Assembly: GCF_030553305.1 (NCBI RefSeq)
Contig: NZ_JARRAH010000001.1
Span: 1,178,001-1,242,000 of the forward strand
Source: Halomarina ordinaria
Lineage (GTDB): Archaea > Halobacteriota > Halobacteria > Halobacteriales > Haloarculaceae
DNA: 64,000 nucleotides
Direction: 5' to 3'
How positions within the stretch are numbered: the first letter of the stretch is position 1; each line of letters begins with the position of its first letter. The notes under the pieces are model-generated. The model ran no database searches. It was not told the origin of the DNA and was given only the letters and a program-made list of their open reading frames with translations. Positions 52,362 to 60,651 of this stretch are shown one piece after another. Both the position numbers and the translations under genes were made by a program.

Positions 52362-52841
52362 ATGGTATACAGTTACGAACCGCATCACTTCGAGGCGTTC
52401 GAGGAAGGCCAGACGTTCCGGAGCCCCGGTCGAACCATCACCGAGACGGACGTCGTGATGCACGCCGCGACGACCAGCGACTGGAACGAACTCCACACGA
52501 ACGTCGAGTTCGCCCGCGAGCGAGACTTCGACGGGCGCATCGCCCACGGTCCGATGACGTTCGTGCAGGCCATCGGGATGGTCATGCGGATCGGCATCCT
52601 CGAGCGGACCGCGTACGCGTTCCTCGGGATGGACCAGATGGTCCTGCCGAACCCGGTCCGCATCGGCGACACGGTCTCGGTCGACATCGAGGTCACCGAG
52701 ACGAGGGAACTGGAGTCCCGCGACGACGTGGGCCTGGTGGTTTTCGAGACCGAGATGACCACACAGGAGGGGACGACCGTCTTCCGAGGCGACCTGAAGT
52801 TCTTCGTCCTCAAGACCGACCAGACCGAGTTCGGGGGTTGA
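52362..52841 (+). CDS. MaoC-like hot-dog hydratase
   Basis: The 159-residue protein has the hydratase motif with Asp40 and His45 (TTSDWNELHTN) and the second half FDGRIAHGPMT with His62. MaoC-like enzymes hydrate enoyl-CoA or related thioesters. Its substrate is not decided. It is a monocistronic gene between the ABC operon and the HAD gene. Confidence 0.8.
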   Translation: MVYSYEPHHFEAFEEGQTFRSPGRTITETDVVMHAATTSDWNELHTNVEFARERDFDGRIAHGPMTFVQAIGMVMRIGILERTAYAFLGMDQMVLPNPVRIGDTVSVDIEVTETRELESRDDVGLVVFETEMTTQEGTTVFRGDLKFFVLKTDQTEFGG

Positions 52842-52911
52842 ACACCGGGGCGTCCGACCGTGCGACAGCGGTCGACCGAACCGCACCCGTCCGTCGACGG
52901 TCCACGACAAG

Positions 52912-52918
52912 CTATATG
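52912..52918 (+). promoter_or_regulatory. TATA box of the HAD gene
   Basis: The sequence ctatatg lies about 28 nt before ATG 52943. Confidence 0.5.
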
Positions 52919-52942
52919 TGACGGGGTGATACTCGATACCGT

Positions 52943-53626
52943 ATGTCGTTCGATTCGAGTGCTATCGAGACAGTGACCGTCGATTCGTACGGGACGCTCG
53001 TCGACCCGTCCGCCGTCGAGACGGCGCTGGCCGAACACGTCGACCAGGTGGAATCGGTGTCCGACCTGTGGCGAAGCCGGTCGCTCATGTACACGATGGT
53101 GAGCAACTTCACCGACGCGTACCGGCCGTTTTACGATATGAACCGGGACGCGCTCCGCTTCGCTCTCGAGAGCCACGGGGTCACGCTCCCCGCCGAGACG
53201 GTCGAGGACGTCCTGTCGACGTATCACGACCTCGACCCCTTCGACGACGTCCGGGGAGGGCTCGAGGCGCTCACCGACGCCGGATACGACGTGTACGTCC
53301 TCTCGAACGGGAACCCGGAGATGCTGGAATCGATGGTCGAGGCGGCGGCCATCGAGGACGTCGTCGCTGACCTGATCAGTGCCCACGAGATACGGACGTT
53401 CAAACCCGACGTCGACATCTACCGGCACGCGGCCGCGCGGACCGGCACGCCCATCGACGCGATCGCACACGTCGCCGGCCCGACGTTCGACGTCCAGGGA
53501 GCGATGCACGCGGGGATGCAGGGTGTCTGGATCGACCGCGACAGGGGACCGTGGGACCCGTCGGTCGAACGGCCGGACCTCGTCGTCGAGACGTTCTTCG
53601 AGTTCGCGGACGAGATCACGTCGTAG
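52943..53626 (+). CDS. haloacid dehalogenase-type II HAD hydrolase
   Basis: The 227-residue protein has the nucleophile Asp14 in TVDSYGTLVD, motif II YVLSNGNPEML, and Lys in FKPDVDIYRHA. This set matches L-2-haloacid dehalogenases more than phosphatases, since the second Asp of DxDxT is replaced by Tyr (DSYGTL). It could act on short halogenated acids, but many HADs are mis-assigned. Confidence 0.8.
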   Translation: MSFDSSAIETVTVDSYGTLVDPSAVETALAEHVDQVESVSDLWRSRSLMYTMVSNFTDAYRPFYDMNRDALRFALESHGVTLPAETVEDVLSTYHDLDPFDDVRGGLEALTDAGYDVYVLSNGNPEMLESMVEAAAIEDVVADLISAHEIRTFKPDVDIYRHAAARTGTPIDAIAHVAGPTFDVQGAMHAGMQGVWIDRDRGPWDPSVERPDLVVETFFEFADEITS

Positions 53627-53798
53627 CGCGACCCGTCGCTCGACACTCACTCGTCGTTCGAATCGACCCGACGACCCGGACGAACGCGGAGGATGATCGA
53701 CGAACGCTAGAACTCACGGCGGATACCGGTTGTACGAACGGATATCGCTCCGTATCAACATAAGAACTTAATAGTTGTATTGACACGGGGGGTAGTGT

Positions 53799-54098
53799 AT
53801 GCAGACACATACCAAAGAAGCGCTCGCATCGGTGGGCGCGGCACTGGCACTCGTCGCTGTGATTCACTCGGGAATCTGGTTCACGATGTTCGGGACCCCC
53901 GACGTCACCGTGCTGGGGTTCCCGTTTCACTACTTCTGGATGGTGGCCGGCGGGCCGGCGGTGATGTTCGTCCTGTACTGGGTGTACTACCAGTACGTCA
54001 CCACCTCGATAATGGCGGAGAAAGAGCAACTGAAGGCGGCCGCGAACGACGCCAGAACGCGCGGCGAGGTCGGTGCGACGGGTGGGGGCGATGATTGA
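53799..54098 (+). CDS. small DUF3311-like membrane partner of the symporter
   Basis: The 99-residue protein has two helices (VGAALALVAVIHSGIWFTMFG, then YFWMVAGGPAVMFVLYWVYYQYV) and a cytosolic tail. It overlaps the SSS gene by 8 nt, resembling the small membrane proteins paired with acetate and related symporters (DUF485 or DUF3311 partners). Confidence 0.7.
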   Translation: MQTHTKEALASVGAALALVAVIHSGIWFTMFGTPDVTVLGFPFHYFWMVAGGPAVMFVLYWVYYQYVTTSIMAEKEQLKAAANDARTRGEVGATGGGDD

Positions 54099-55755
54099 GC
54101 CGCTCCAGCAGGCCGGTGAGTACCCGTTTCAGGAGACGTTCACGGACCTGCTGTTCCCGCTGTTGATCATCGGTGTGACGTTCGTCGTCTACTACGGCAT
54201 CAGCTACTACATGAAGGGTCGGATCCACGGGACCGACGACTACATGGTGGCGGGTCGGACCATCGGTTCGTTCGTCAACGGGTCGGCGATCTCCGCGACG
54301 TGGGAGAGCCTGGCGACGTTCATGGGGGTCGTCGCGTTGATGATAACCGTCCAGATCCCGTTTCTGGCGGTGTGGACGAACTTCCTGCTCTCGATTCCGC
54401 TGATCGTCATCCTGTACGGCCAGACGCTCCGCCGACTGGGTTCGTACACCCCCGCGACGTTCTGTAAGGACCGCTACGGAAACGCGACGTCCGTGGTGAT
54501 GGCGCTGCTCATCGTGTTCGTGATGCTCATGTACGCGCTCGGGCAGTTCATCGGGCTCGCACAGATCGCGGAGATCCTCTTCGGCTGGGACTACACGCTC
54601 TCGCTGTTCGTCATCGCCGCGCTGGTCACCGGTTACGTCGTCATCGCCGGGATGTGGGGCGTCTCGTACAACTCGGCCCTGCAGTTCTGGATCATGTTCA
54701 CGGCGGCCTTCGTCCCGATGATGTTCGTCCTCAACCAGCTGGGGTCGAGCGGCTGGTTCTTCCCGCCGCTCGGCTACGGGGACCTCGTGCCGGAGATGCA
54801 GGCGGCCAACCCCGGCTTCTTCGACATGGTGTACGACACCCGCTGGTACTTCGCGATGTTCCTCGCGATGGCGCTCGGGCCGGTCGGGATGCCCCACCTC
54901 GCCCAGCGTATCTTCACCAGCCGCAACGTCGAGGCCGGCCGCAAGACCGTCTTCTGGTTCATCGTCGTCACCGCCCTGATGTTCGCGACCATCTACGCCG
55001 TCGCGTTCGCCGGCGTCTTCTGGCTGGGAAACGAGGGGTACGAGATCGCGGACGCCGACCTGGACAAGATGATCTTCTACCTCAACTTCGCGTTCAACGG
55101 CAACACCATCACCGGCTACGTCGTCGCCGGCGCGATCGCGGGCGGTCTCTCGACGGTGAGCGGCCACATGCTCGCGATCAGCGCCGCCGTCGCGAACGAC
55201 GTCATCGAGGCGTTCGAACTCGACATGACCAGCGACCGCAAGACGCAGTTCGGCTACGCCTCGGTCGTCGCGGCCGGTCTCGTCATCGCCCTGATCGCGC
55301 TCGACCCGCCCGCGTTCCTCGTCGTGAGCATCCTGTGGGCGTTCGCTATCAGTGCCGCCGCGATCACGCCGACGATCGTCCTCGGCGTCTGGTCCGCCCG
55401 GGTGAACCGCTACGGGGCGATCGCCTCGAGCGTCGTCGGGTTCGCGACCGTCGTCGTCCTCTCGCCACACGCGTTCGACGGAATCGGTGCGGGAGCCGAG
55501 GGGCTGACGGCGAGCCTCGGCATCGACGCGATCATGATCGCGTTCCCGCTCTCGATCATCACGTTCGTCGTCGTCTCGCTCGTCGCCGAGCGAATCGACG
55601 CCCTCGGCGTCGATCCGGCGGGCACCCGGTCGCTCATCAACGAGATGCACGGCTACCCCGACGACGGTACCGAGCGCTTCACCAGCGCGACGCCGCTGAT
55701 CGTCCTCGCACTGCTCATGCTGCCGATCCTCTGGTGGGGGGTCCAGCCCTGGTAA
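54091..55755 (+). CDS. SSS-family sodium:solute symporter
   Basis: The 554-residue protein has about 13 helices and the SSS pattern DDYMVAGRTIGSFVNGSAISATWESLATFMG. It contains PVGMPHLAQRIFTSRNVEAGRKTVFW, similar to acetate (ActP) and pantothenate-type symporters. With the mutase and acetyl-CoA synthetase that follow, a carboxylate substrate (acetate, propionate or lactate) is likely. ATG 54091 lies inside the DUF3311-like gene and is preferred to the in-frame 54073. Confidence 0.85.
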   Translation: MIEPLQQAGEYPFQETFTDLLFPLLIIGVTFVVYYGISYYMKGRIHGTDDYMVAGRTIGSFVNGSAISATWESLATFMGVVALMITVQIPFLAVWTNFLLSIPLIVILYGQTLRRLGSYTPATFCKDRYGNATSVVMALLIVFVMLMYALGQFIGLAQIAEILFGWDYTLSLFVIAALVTGYVVIAGMWGVSYNSALQFWIMFTAAFVPMMFVLNQLGSSGWFFPPLGYGDLVPEMQAANPGFFDMVYDTRWYFAMFLAMALGPVGMPHLAQRIFTSRNVEAGRKTVFWFIVVTALMFATIYAVAFAGVFWLGNEGYEIADADLDKMIFYLNFAFNGNTITGYVVAGAIAGGLSTVSGHMLAISAAVANDVIEAFELDMTSDRKTQFGYASVVAAGLVIALIALDPPAFLVVSILWAFAISAAAITPTIVLGVWSARVNRYGAIASSVVGFATVVVLSPHAFDGIGAGAEGLTASLGIDAIMIAFPLSIITFVVVSLVAERIDALGVDPAGTRSLINEMHGYPDDGTERFTSATPLIVLALLMLPILWWGVQPW

Positions 55756-55784
55756 GCTAACTGGCTGCCAGTCCGAACCCGACC

Positions 55785-55952
55785 ATGCAGTTCTTCGGTA
55801 CGCCACTCGGAACCGCACTCTGGGCACTCATCGGTGTCGGGACCGCCGCCCTCGCGGTCACCAACGGGAACCGGGTGACCGCCGTGATCGCGACCGGCTG
55901 GCTCGCGCTCGCCGTGTTCAGTTTCTACGAATACCGGAAGGGCGACGGGTAG
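55785..55952 (+). CDS. 55-residue membrane protein after the symporter
   Basis: This short ORF starts ATG CAG TTC TTC 29 nt after the symporter stop and encodes two hydrophobic stretches (GTALWALIGVGTAALAV and VIATGWLALAVFSFY) with a basic/acidic tail YEYRKGDG. It is probably a third subunit or accessory peptide of the transporter. No family is recognised. Confidence 0.6.
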   Translation: MQFFGTPLGTALWALIGVGTAALAVTNGNRVTAVIATGWLALAVFSFYEYRKGDG

Positions 55953-56140
55953 CGCCGGAGTCCGCCCTCGTCGCTCCAAGCCGGAACCGTGGGCGCGTTC
56001 GGCCGGTCCGACGTCGCGCGAGTACGCGATGGGGTAGCACGAACGGCGGGTCGACGATGGTGGTCGGTCGAAACCCACGGGCTCGACCGGCCCGTTAACT
56101 GATAACAAGACTTTAGAATCTCGCCACTGACGTCATACCA

Positions 56141-57841
56141 ATGTTCGACGAGGACGACCTGCGCGAGATACGTGCCGAGCGCGAGCGGTGGGAGGACGAG
56201 ACGCTCGACCCGGCACTCGACGCTCACGGCGAGCGCAAGGAGCGCTTCGCCACGGTGTCGAACCACGAGGTCGACCGCCTCTACACGCCCGAGGACGTCG
56301 CGGACCTCGACTACGACGACGACGTCGGCTTCCCCGGCGAACCCCCCTACACGCGGGGGCCGTACCCGACGATGTACCGCGGGCGGACGTGGACGATGCG
56401 CCAGTTCGCCGGCTTCGGCACCGCAGAGGAGACCAACGAGCGCTTTCACTACCTCATCGAGGAGGGCCAGACGGGACTGTCGACGGCCTTCGACATGCCG
56501 AGTCTGATGGGCCTCGATTCGGACGACCCGATGAGCATCGGCGAGATAGGGAAAGAGGGCGTCGCCGTCGACACCCTGCGCGACATGGAGATCCTCTTCG
56601 ACGGTATCGACGTCGGCGAGGTCTCGACCTCCTTCACCATCAATCCGAGCGCGCCCGTCGTCTACGCGATGTACATCGCGCTGGCCGACCAGCAGGGCGT
56701 CCCCCGCGAGCGGATTCGCGGCACCCTCCAGAACGACATGCTCAAGGAGTTCATCGCCCAGAAGGAGTGGGTCATCCCCCCCGAACCGAGTCTCGACCTC
56801 GTCACCGACACCGTCGAGTACGCCGTCGAGAACACCCCGAAGTTCTACCCCGTCTCCGTCTCGGGCTACCACATCCGCGAGGCCGGCTCGACCGCCGCCC
56901 AGGAGGCCGCCTTCACGCTCGCCGACGGCTTCGCCTACGTCGAGGCGGCCCTCGACCGTGGCCTCGACGTCGACGAGGTCGGCCCCATCCTCTCGTTCTT
57001 CTTCAACTCCCACAACTCCGTGCTGGAGGAGGTGGCGAAGTTCCGCGCCGCCCGGCGCATCTACGCCCGCGTGATGGCCGAGCGCTACGACGCGACGACG
57101 GACGAGGCCAAGCGCCTGAAGTTCCACACCCAGACCGCCGGCCAGTCGCTCACCGCACAGCAACCGCTCAACAACATCATCCGCGTCACGCTGCAGGCGG
57201 CGGCCGCCGCCATGGGCGGCACCCAGTCGCTGCACACCAACAGCTACGACGAGGCGCTCGCGCTCCCCTCCGAGGAGGCGGTGCGCATCGCGCTTCGCAC
57301 CCAGCAGATCATCGCCGAGGAGTCGGGGCTCGCCGACATCGTCGACCCACTGGGTGGGAGCTACGCCGTCGAAGCACTGACCAACGAGATGGAGGCGGAG
57401 GTGATGACCTACATCGACGAGATAGCGGAGATGGGCGAGGGCTCCATCCGCGACGGTATCCTCCGGGGCATCGAGGAGGGGTACTTCCACCGCGAGATTC
57501 AGGACGCCGCCTACGAGTACCAGGAACGCGTCGACAGCGGCGAGGAGACGGTCGTCGGCGTCAACAAGTACACCACCGACGGGGAGGCGGACACCGACAT
57601 CCTCCACGTCAGCGACGAGGTGGCCGACCGCCAGCTCGCCCGCCTGGAGGAAGTGAAGGACGAGCGTGACGACGAGCGCGTCGAGGAGACGCTCGCGGCC
57701 CTCGACGACGCCATCCAGTCCGGCGAGAACACGATGCCCTACGTCATCGACGCCGTGAAAGCCTACGCGACGATGGGCGAGATAATGGACGTCTTCGAGG
57801 CCGAGCACGGCAGCTACACCGAGACCGTCTCGCTCGCGTGA
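56141..57841 (+). CDS. methylmalonyl-CoA mutase large (catalytic) subunit
   Basis: The 566-residue protein has the mutase TIM barrel (YRGRTWTMRQFAGFGTAEETNERF, STAFDMPSLMGLDSDDP, HTQTAGQSLTAQQPLNNI). The B12-binding domain is absent, so it must pair with a separate small subunit, as in archaea. It interconverts methylmalonyl-CoA and succinyl-CoA for propionyl-CoA use. It is next to acetyl-CoA synthetase. Confidence 0.9.
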   Translation: MFDEDDLREIRAERERWEDETLDPALDAHGERKERFATVSNHEVDRLYTPEDVADLDYDDDVGFPGEPPYTRGPYPTMYRGRTWTMRQFAGFGTAEETNERFHYLIEEGQTGLSTAFDMPSLMGLDSDDPMSIGEIGKEGVAVDTLRDMEILFDGIDVGEVSTSFTINPSAPVVYAMYIALADQQGVPRERIRGTLQNDMLKEFIAQKEWVIPPEPSLDLVTDTVEYAVENTPKFYPVSVSGYHIREAGSTAAQEAAFTLADGFAYVEAALDRGLDVDEVGPILSFFFNSHNSVLEEVAKFRAARRIYARVMAERYDATTDEAKRLKFHTQTAGQSLTAQQPLNNIIRVTLQAAAAAMGGTQSLHTNSYDEALALPSEEAVRIALRTQQIIAEESGLADIVDPLGGSYAVEALTNEMEAEVMTYIDEIAEMGEGSIRDGILRGIEEGYFHREIQDAAYEYQERVDSGEETVVGVNKYTTDGEADTDILHVSDEVADRQLARLEEVKDERDDERVEETLAALDDAIQSGENTMPYVIDAVKAYATMGEIMDVFEAEHGSYTETVSLA

Positions 57842-57960
57842 GCCTCCGGGGGGACCACCGTTCCTCCGGCCGAGTCGACACGACCCGGACCGACGCGATG
57901 TCGGTCCGGTGCGGACCCGCCGAACCGCCCTCCGTGCTACTGTTATGCGTGGTTCGTTAA

Positions 57961-57970
57961 CCCTATTATC
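57961..57970 (+). promoter_or_regulatory. TATA-like element of the acetyl-CoA synthetase gene
   Basis: The sequence ccctattatc lies about 40 nt before ATG 58006 in an AT-richer stretch. Confidence 0.45.
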
Positions 57971-58005
57971 ACGGCAGTAAACGACTAGCGTGGTGACAGT
58001 AGTTC

Positions 58006-59991
58006 ATGGTCGAACCGGAGGAAAGTAAGCTCGAATCGCGGCTGCGAGAACAGGAGTACTTCCGGCCGTCGTCGAAGTTCGTCGGACAGGCAAACGTCAG
58101 CGACCCGGCCGTCTACGACCGGTTCGACGAGTTCCCGGGGGGGTTCGAGGAGTACGCGGAACTCCTCGACTGGGACGAGCACTGGGACCAGGTGCTCGAC
58201 GCGTCGAACCCGCCGTTCTACGGCTGGTTCACCGGGGGGAAACTGAACGCGTCGTACAACTGCATCGACCGCCACCTGGAGGAGCGCAAGGACCAGACGG
58301 CGCTGCTCTGGGAGGGTGAACACGGCGAGGTGCGCCGCATCGCCTACCAGGACCTCTACCGGGAGGTGAACGAACTGGCCGCGGCGCTCCGGGCGGCGGG
58401 CGTCGAGGAGGACGACGTGGTGACGCTGCACCTGCCGATGGTGCCGGCACTGCCCATCACGATGCTCGCCTGCGCGCGCATCGGCGCACCCCACAGCGAG
58501 GTGTTCGCGGGCTTCTCCGCGAGCGCGCTCGCCGACCGGGTGGACAACGCCGACTCCGAGTACGTCGTCACCATCGACGGCTACTACCGCCGCGGCGAGT
58601 TCCTCGACCACGTCGAGAAGGCCGACGCCGCGATGGAGGAGGTCGACGGCGACCCCGAGGTGCTCGTCTGGTCACGGCACGACGAGGTCCACGAGGACGT
58701 CGAGGTGAGCGACGACTACACGCTCGTCTCCGACCTGCTCGAGGAACACGACCGCGAGACGGTCGAACCCGTCCCCCGCGACGCCGAGGACCCGCTGTTC
58801 CTCATGTACACGTCCGGGACGACCGGCAAGCCGAAGGGCTGCCAGCACCGGACCGGGGGGTACCTCTCGTACGTCACCGGCACCTCGAAGTACGTCCTCG
58901 ACCTCAAGCCCGAGGACACCTACTGGTGTGCCGCCGACATCGGCTGGATTACGGGCCACAGCTACATCGTCTACGGGCCGCTCGCGCTCGGGACGACCAG
59001 CGTGATGTACGAGGGTGCGCCCGACTTCCCGCACAAGAGTCGCATCTGGGAGATCGCCGAGAAGTACGACGTCGACGTCTTCCACACCTCGCCGACCGCC
59101 GTCCGGCAGTTCATGAAGTGGGGTCCCGAGTACATCGAGGGCTACGACTTCGACTTCCGGCACATGACGACGGTCGGCGAACCCATCCAGCCCGAGGCGT
59201 GGCTCTGGTACTACAAGCACATCGGGGACGAGGAGGCCGTCATCGTCGACACCTGGTGGCAGACCGAGACGGGCGGCCACCTCATCACGAACCTGCCCGC
59301 GCTGGAGGACATGAAGCCGGGCAGTGCGGGACTGCCCGCCCCGGGTATCGACCCCGCGCTCCTCGACGACGAGGGCGAGGAGATAGAGCCCGCCACCGGA
59401 CAGGCGGGCAACCTCGTGATCAAGCGCCCGTGGCCCGGGATGCTCCAGACGGTGTACGGCGACGACGAGCGCTTCATCGACGAGTACTGGGTCGACTTCT
59501 CGGACACCGACAGCGACGACTGGCGCGACTGGAACTACAAGGCCGGTGACGGCGCCGTCCACGAGCGCGACGGCTACTTCCGCATCCTCGGACGCCTCGA
59601 CGACGTGATGAACGTCGCCGGGCACCGTCTCGGGACGATGGAACTCGAATCCGCCGTCTCCGAGGTTGAGGACGTCGCCGAGGCGGCCGTCGTCTCCCGG
59701 GAACACGCCGAGAAGGGCGAGGTGCCCGACGTGTACGTCATCCTCCGCGAAGGCGTCGAGGAGAGCGAGGAGGTCCGCGGACGCATCGTCGGTGCCGTCG
59801 AGGACGAGATCGGCAAGTTCGCCCGCCCGGCGAACATCGTCTTCGTCGACGACCTGCCGAAGACCCGGTCGGGGAAGATCATGCGTCGCCTGCTCGAGAA
59901 CATCTCGAACGACGACGAACTCGGGGACACGACCACCCTGCGTGACCCGAGCGTCCCCGAGACCATCCGCGAGCGCGTCCAGGGCGACTGA
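58006..59991 (+). CDS. acs: acetyl-CoA synthetase (AMP-forming)
   Basis: The 661-residue protein has the adenylate-forming motifs YTSGTTGKPKG, DTWWQTETGG and the C-terminal TRSGKIMRR with its acetylatable Lys. It activates acetate to acetyl-CoA, possibly also propionate. Start ATG 58006 precedes the ACS N-terminal domain (EYFRPSSKFVGQANVSD). A T6 run follows the gene. Confidence 0.95.
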   Translation: MVEPEESKLESRLREQEYFRPSSKFVGQANVSDPAVYDRFDEFPGGFEEYAELLDWDEHWDQVLDASNPPFYGWFTGGKLNASYNCIDRHLEERKDQTALLWEGEHGEVRRIAYQDLYREVNELAAALRAAGVEEDDVVTLHLPMVPALPITMLACARIGAPHSEVFAGFSASALADRVDNADSEYVVTIDGYYRRGEFLDHVEKADAAMEEVDGDPEVLVWSRHDEVHEDVEVSDDYTLVSDLLEEHDRETVEPVPRDAEDPLFLMYTSGTTGKPKGCQHRTGGYLSYVTGTSKYVLDLKPEDTYWCAADIGWITGHSYIVYGPLALGTTSVMYEGAPDFPHKSRIWEIAEKYDVDVFHTSPTAVRQFMKWGPEYIEGYDFDFRHMTTVGEPIQPEAWLWYYKHIGDEEAVIVDTWWQTETGGHLITNLPALEDMKPGSAGLPAPGIDPALLDDEGEEIEPATGQAGNLVIKRPWPGMLQTVYGDDERFIDEYWVDFSDTDSDDWRDWNYKAGDGAVHERDGYFRILGRLDDVMNVAGHRLGTMELESAVSEVEDVAEAAVVSREHAEKGEVPDVYVILREGVEESEEVRGRIVGAVEDEIGKFARPANIVFVDDLPKTRSGKIMRRLLENISNDDELGDTTTLRDPSVPETIRERVQGD

Positions 59992-60020
59992 CCGCGTCGC
60001 TCGACGCCTCGACGACTCGA

Positions 60021-60026
60021 TTTTTT
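60021..60026 (+). terminator. oligo-T run after the acetyl-CoA synthetase gene
   Basis: A run of six T on the plus strand follows the acs stop within 35 nt, as expected for archaeal T-rich termination between convergent genes. Confidence 0.45.
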
Positions 60027-60032
60027 CAGGGG

Positions 60033-60296
60033 TCAGTACTCGTCGGCGTATCGGTCGGAGACGTACACGATGGCGAACAGCACCACGCCGAGGACCACCG
60101 CCAGCGTGATGGCCCCGTAGAGGGCGACGCCGAGGGAGGTCCCGGGTAACTGGAGGAAGCCGAACAGTCGCGGGTCCCAGTCGCCGGGACGGACGATAGG
60201 CAGGATGTACCCGAGGCCGCCGGCGAAGGCGACCACGATGAGATAGAGGATGACCACCGTCGTGCGGCCGCCGAGCTGCGTGACGTCGTCGCTCAC
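60033..60296 (-). CDS. small two-helix membrane protein near the oxidase
   Basis: The 87-residue protein starts at GTG 60296, with two helices (VVILYLIVVAFAGGLGYILPIV and YGAITLAVVLGVVLFAIVYV). It resembles the small haloarchaeal proteins found beside cytochrome oxidase genes; no function is known. The longer frame to 60677 has no coding character. Confidence 0.6.
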   Translation of the reverse strand: MSDDVTQLGGRTTVVILYLIVVAFAGGLGYILPIVRPGDWDPRLFGFLQLPGTSLGVALYGAITLAVVLGVVLFAIVYVSDRYADEY

Positions 60297-60356
60297 GAAT
60301 CGACGTACGGAACGGCAGGGGATTACCCTTTTGAACCGCGCGCCCGAACCGTCCAC

Positions 60357-60449
60357 ATGGGACAGAAGGAACTCATCCTCCTCATTCTCGTCGGCATCGC
60401 GCTGTTCATGTTCGCGAGCGGCATCATCCTCGTCATCAACAGCCTCTGA
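60357..60449 (+). CDS. 30-residue single-helix membrane peptide
   Basis: This 30-codon ORF encodes MGQKELILLILVGIALFMF and ASGIILVINSL: one membrane helix. It has a clean stop and starts 60 nt from the opposite small gene. Single-helix peptides of about 34 residues are known subunits of ba3-type oxidases (subunit IIa), so an oxidase role is possible but unproven. It is below usual gene cut-offs. Confidence 0.5.
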   Translation: MGQKELILLILVGIALFMFASGIILVINSL

Positions 60450-60651
60450 CCCTCGAATCGAGCGCCGAACGCGCCACACGCCGCGATTCGTCCGGCCGCC
60501 GGATGCCCTCGCGCTCGTCGTCCGTCCTTTGCTATCCGAGGCGAAGCGCCGTCCGTGCGCAGTCGAAGCGCTCCAGAGCGGGATCGAAGGCTGCGCCTCG
60601 ACGCCGTGAGAAACCGCGCGACAAAATCGAGAGAATCCGCGGCCGTGCGTC

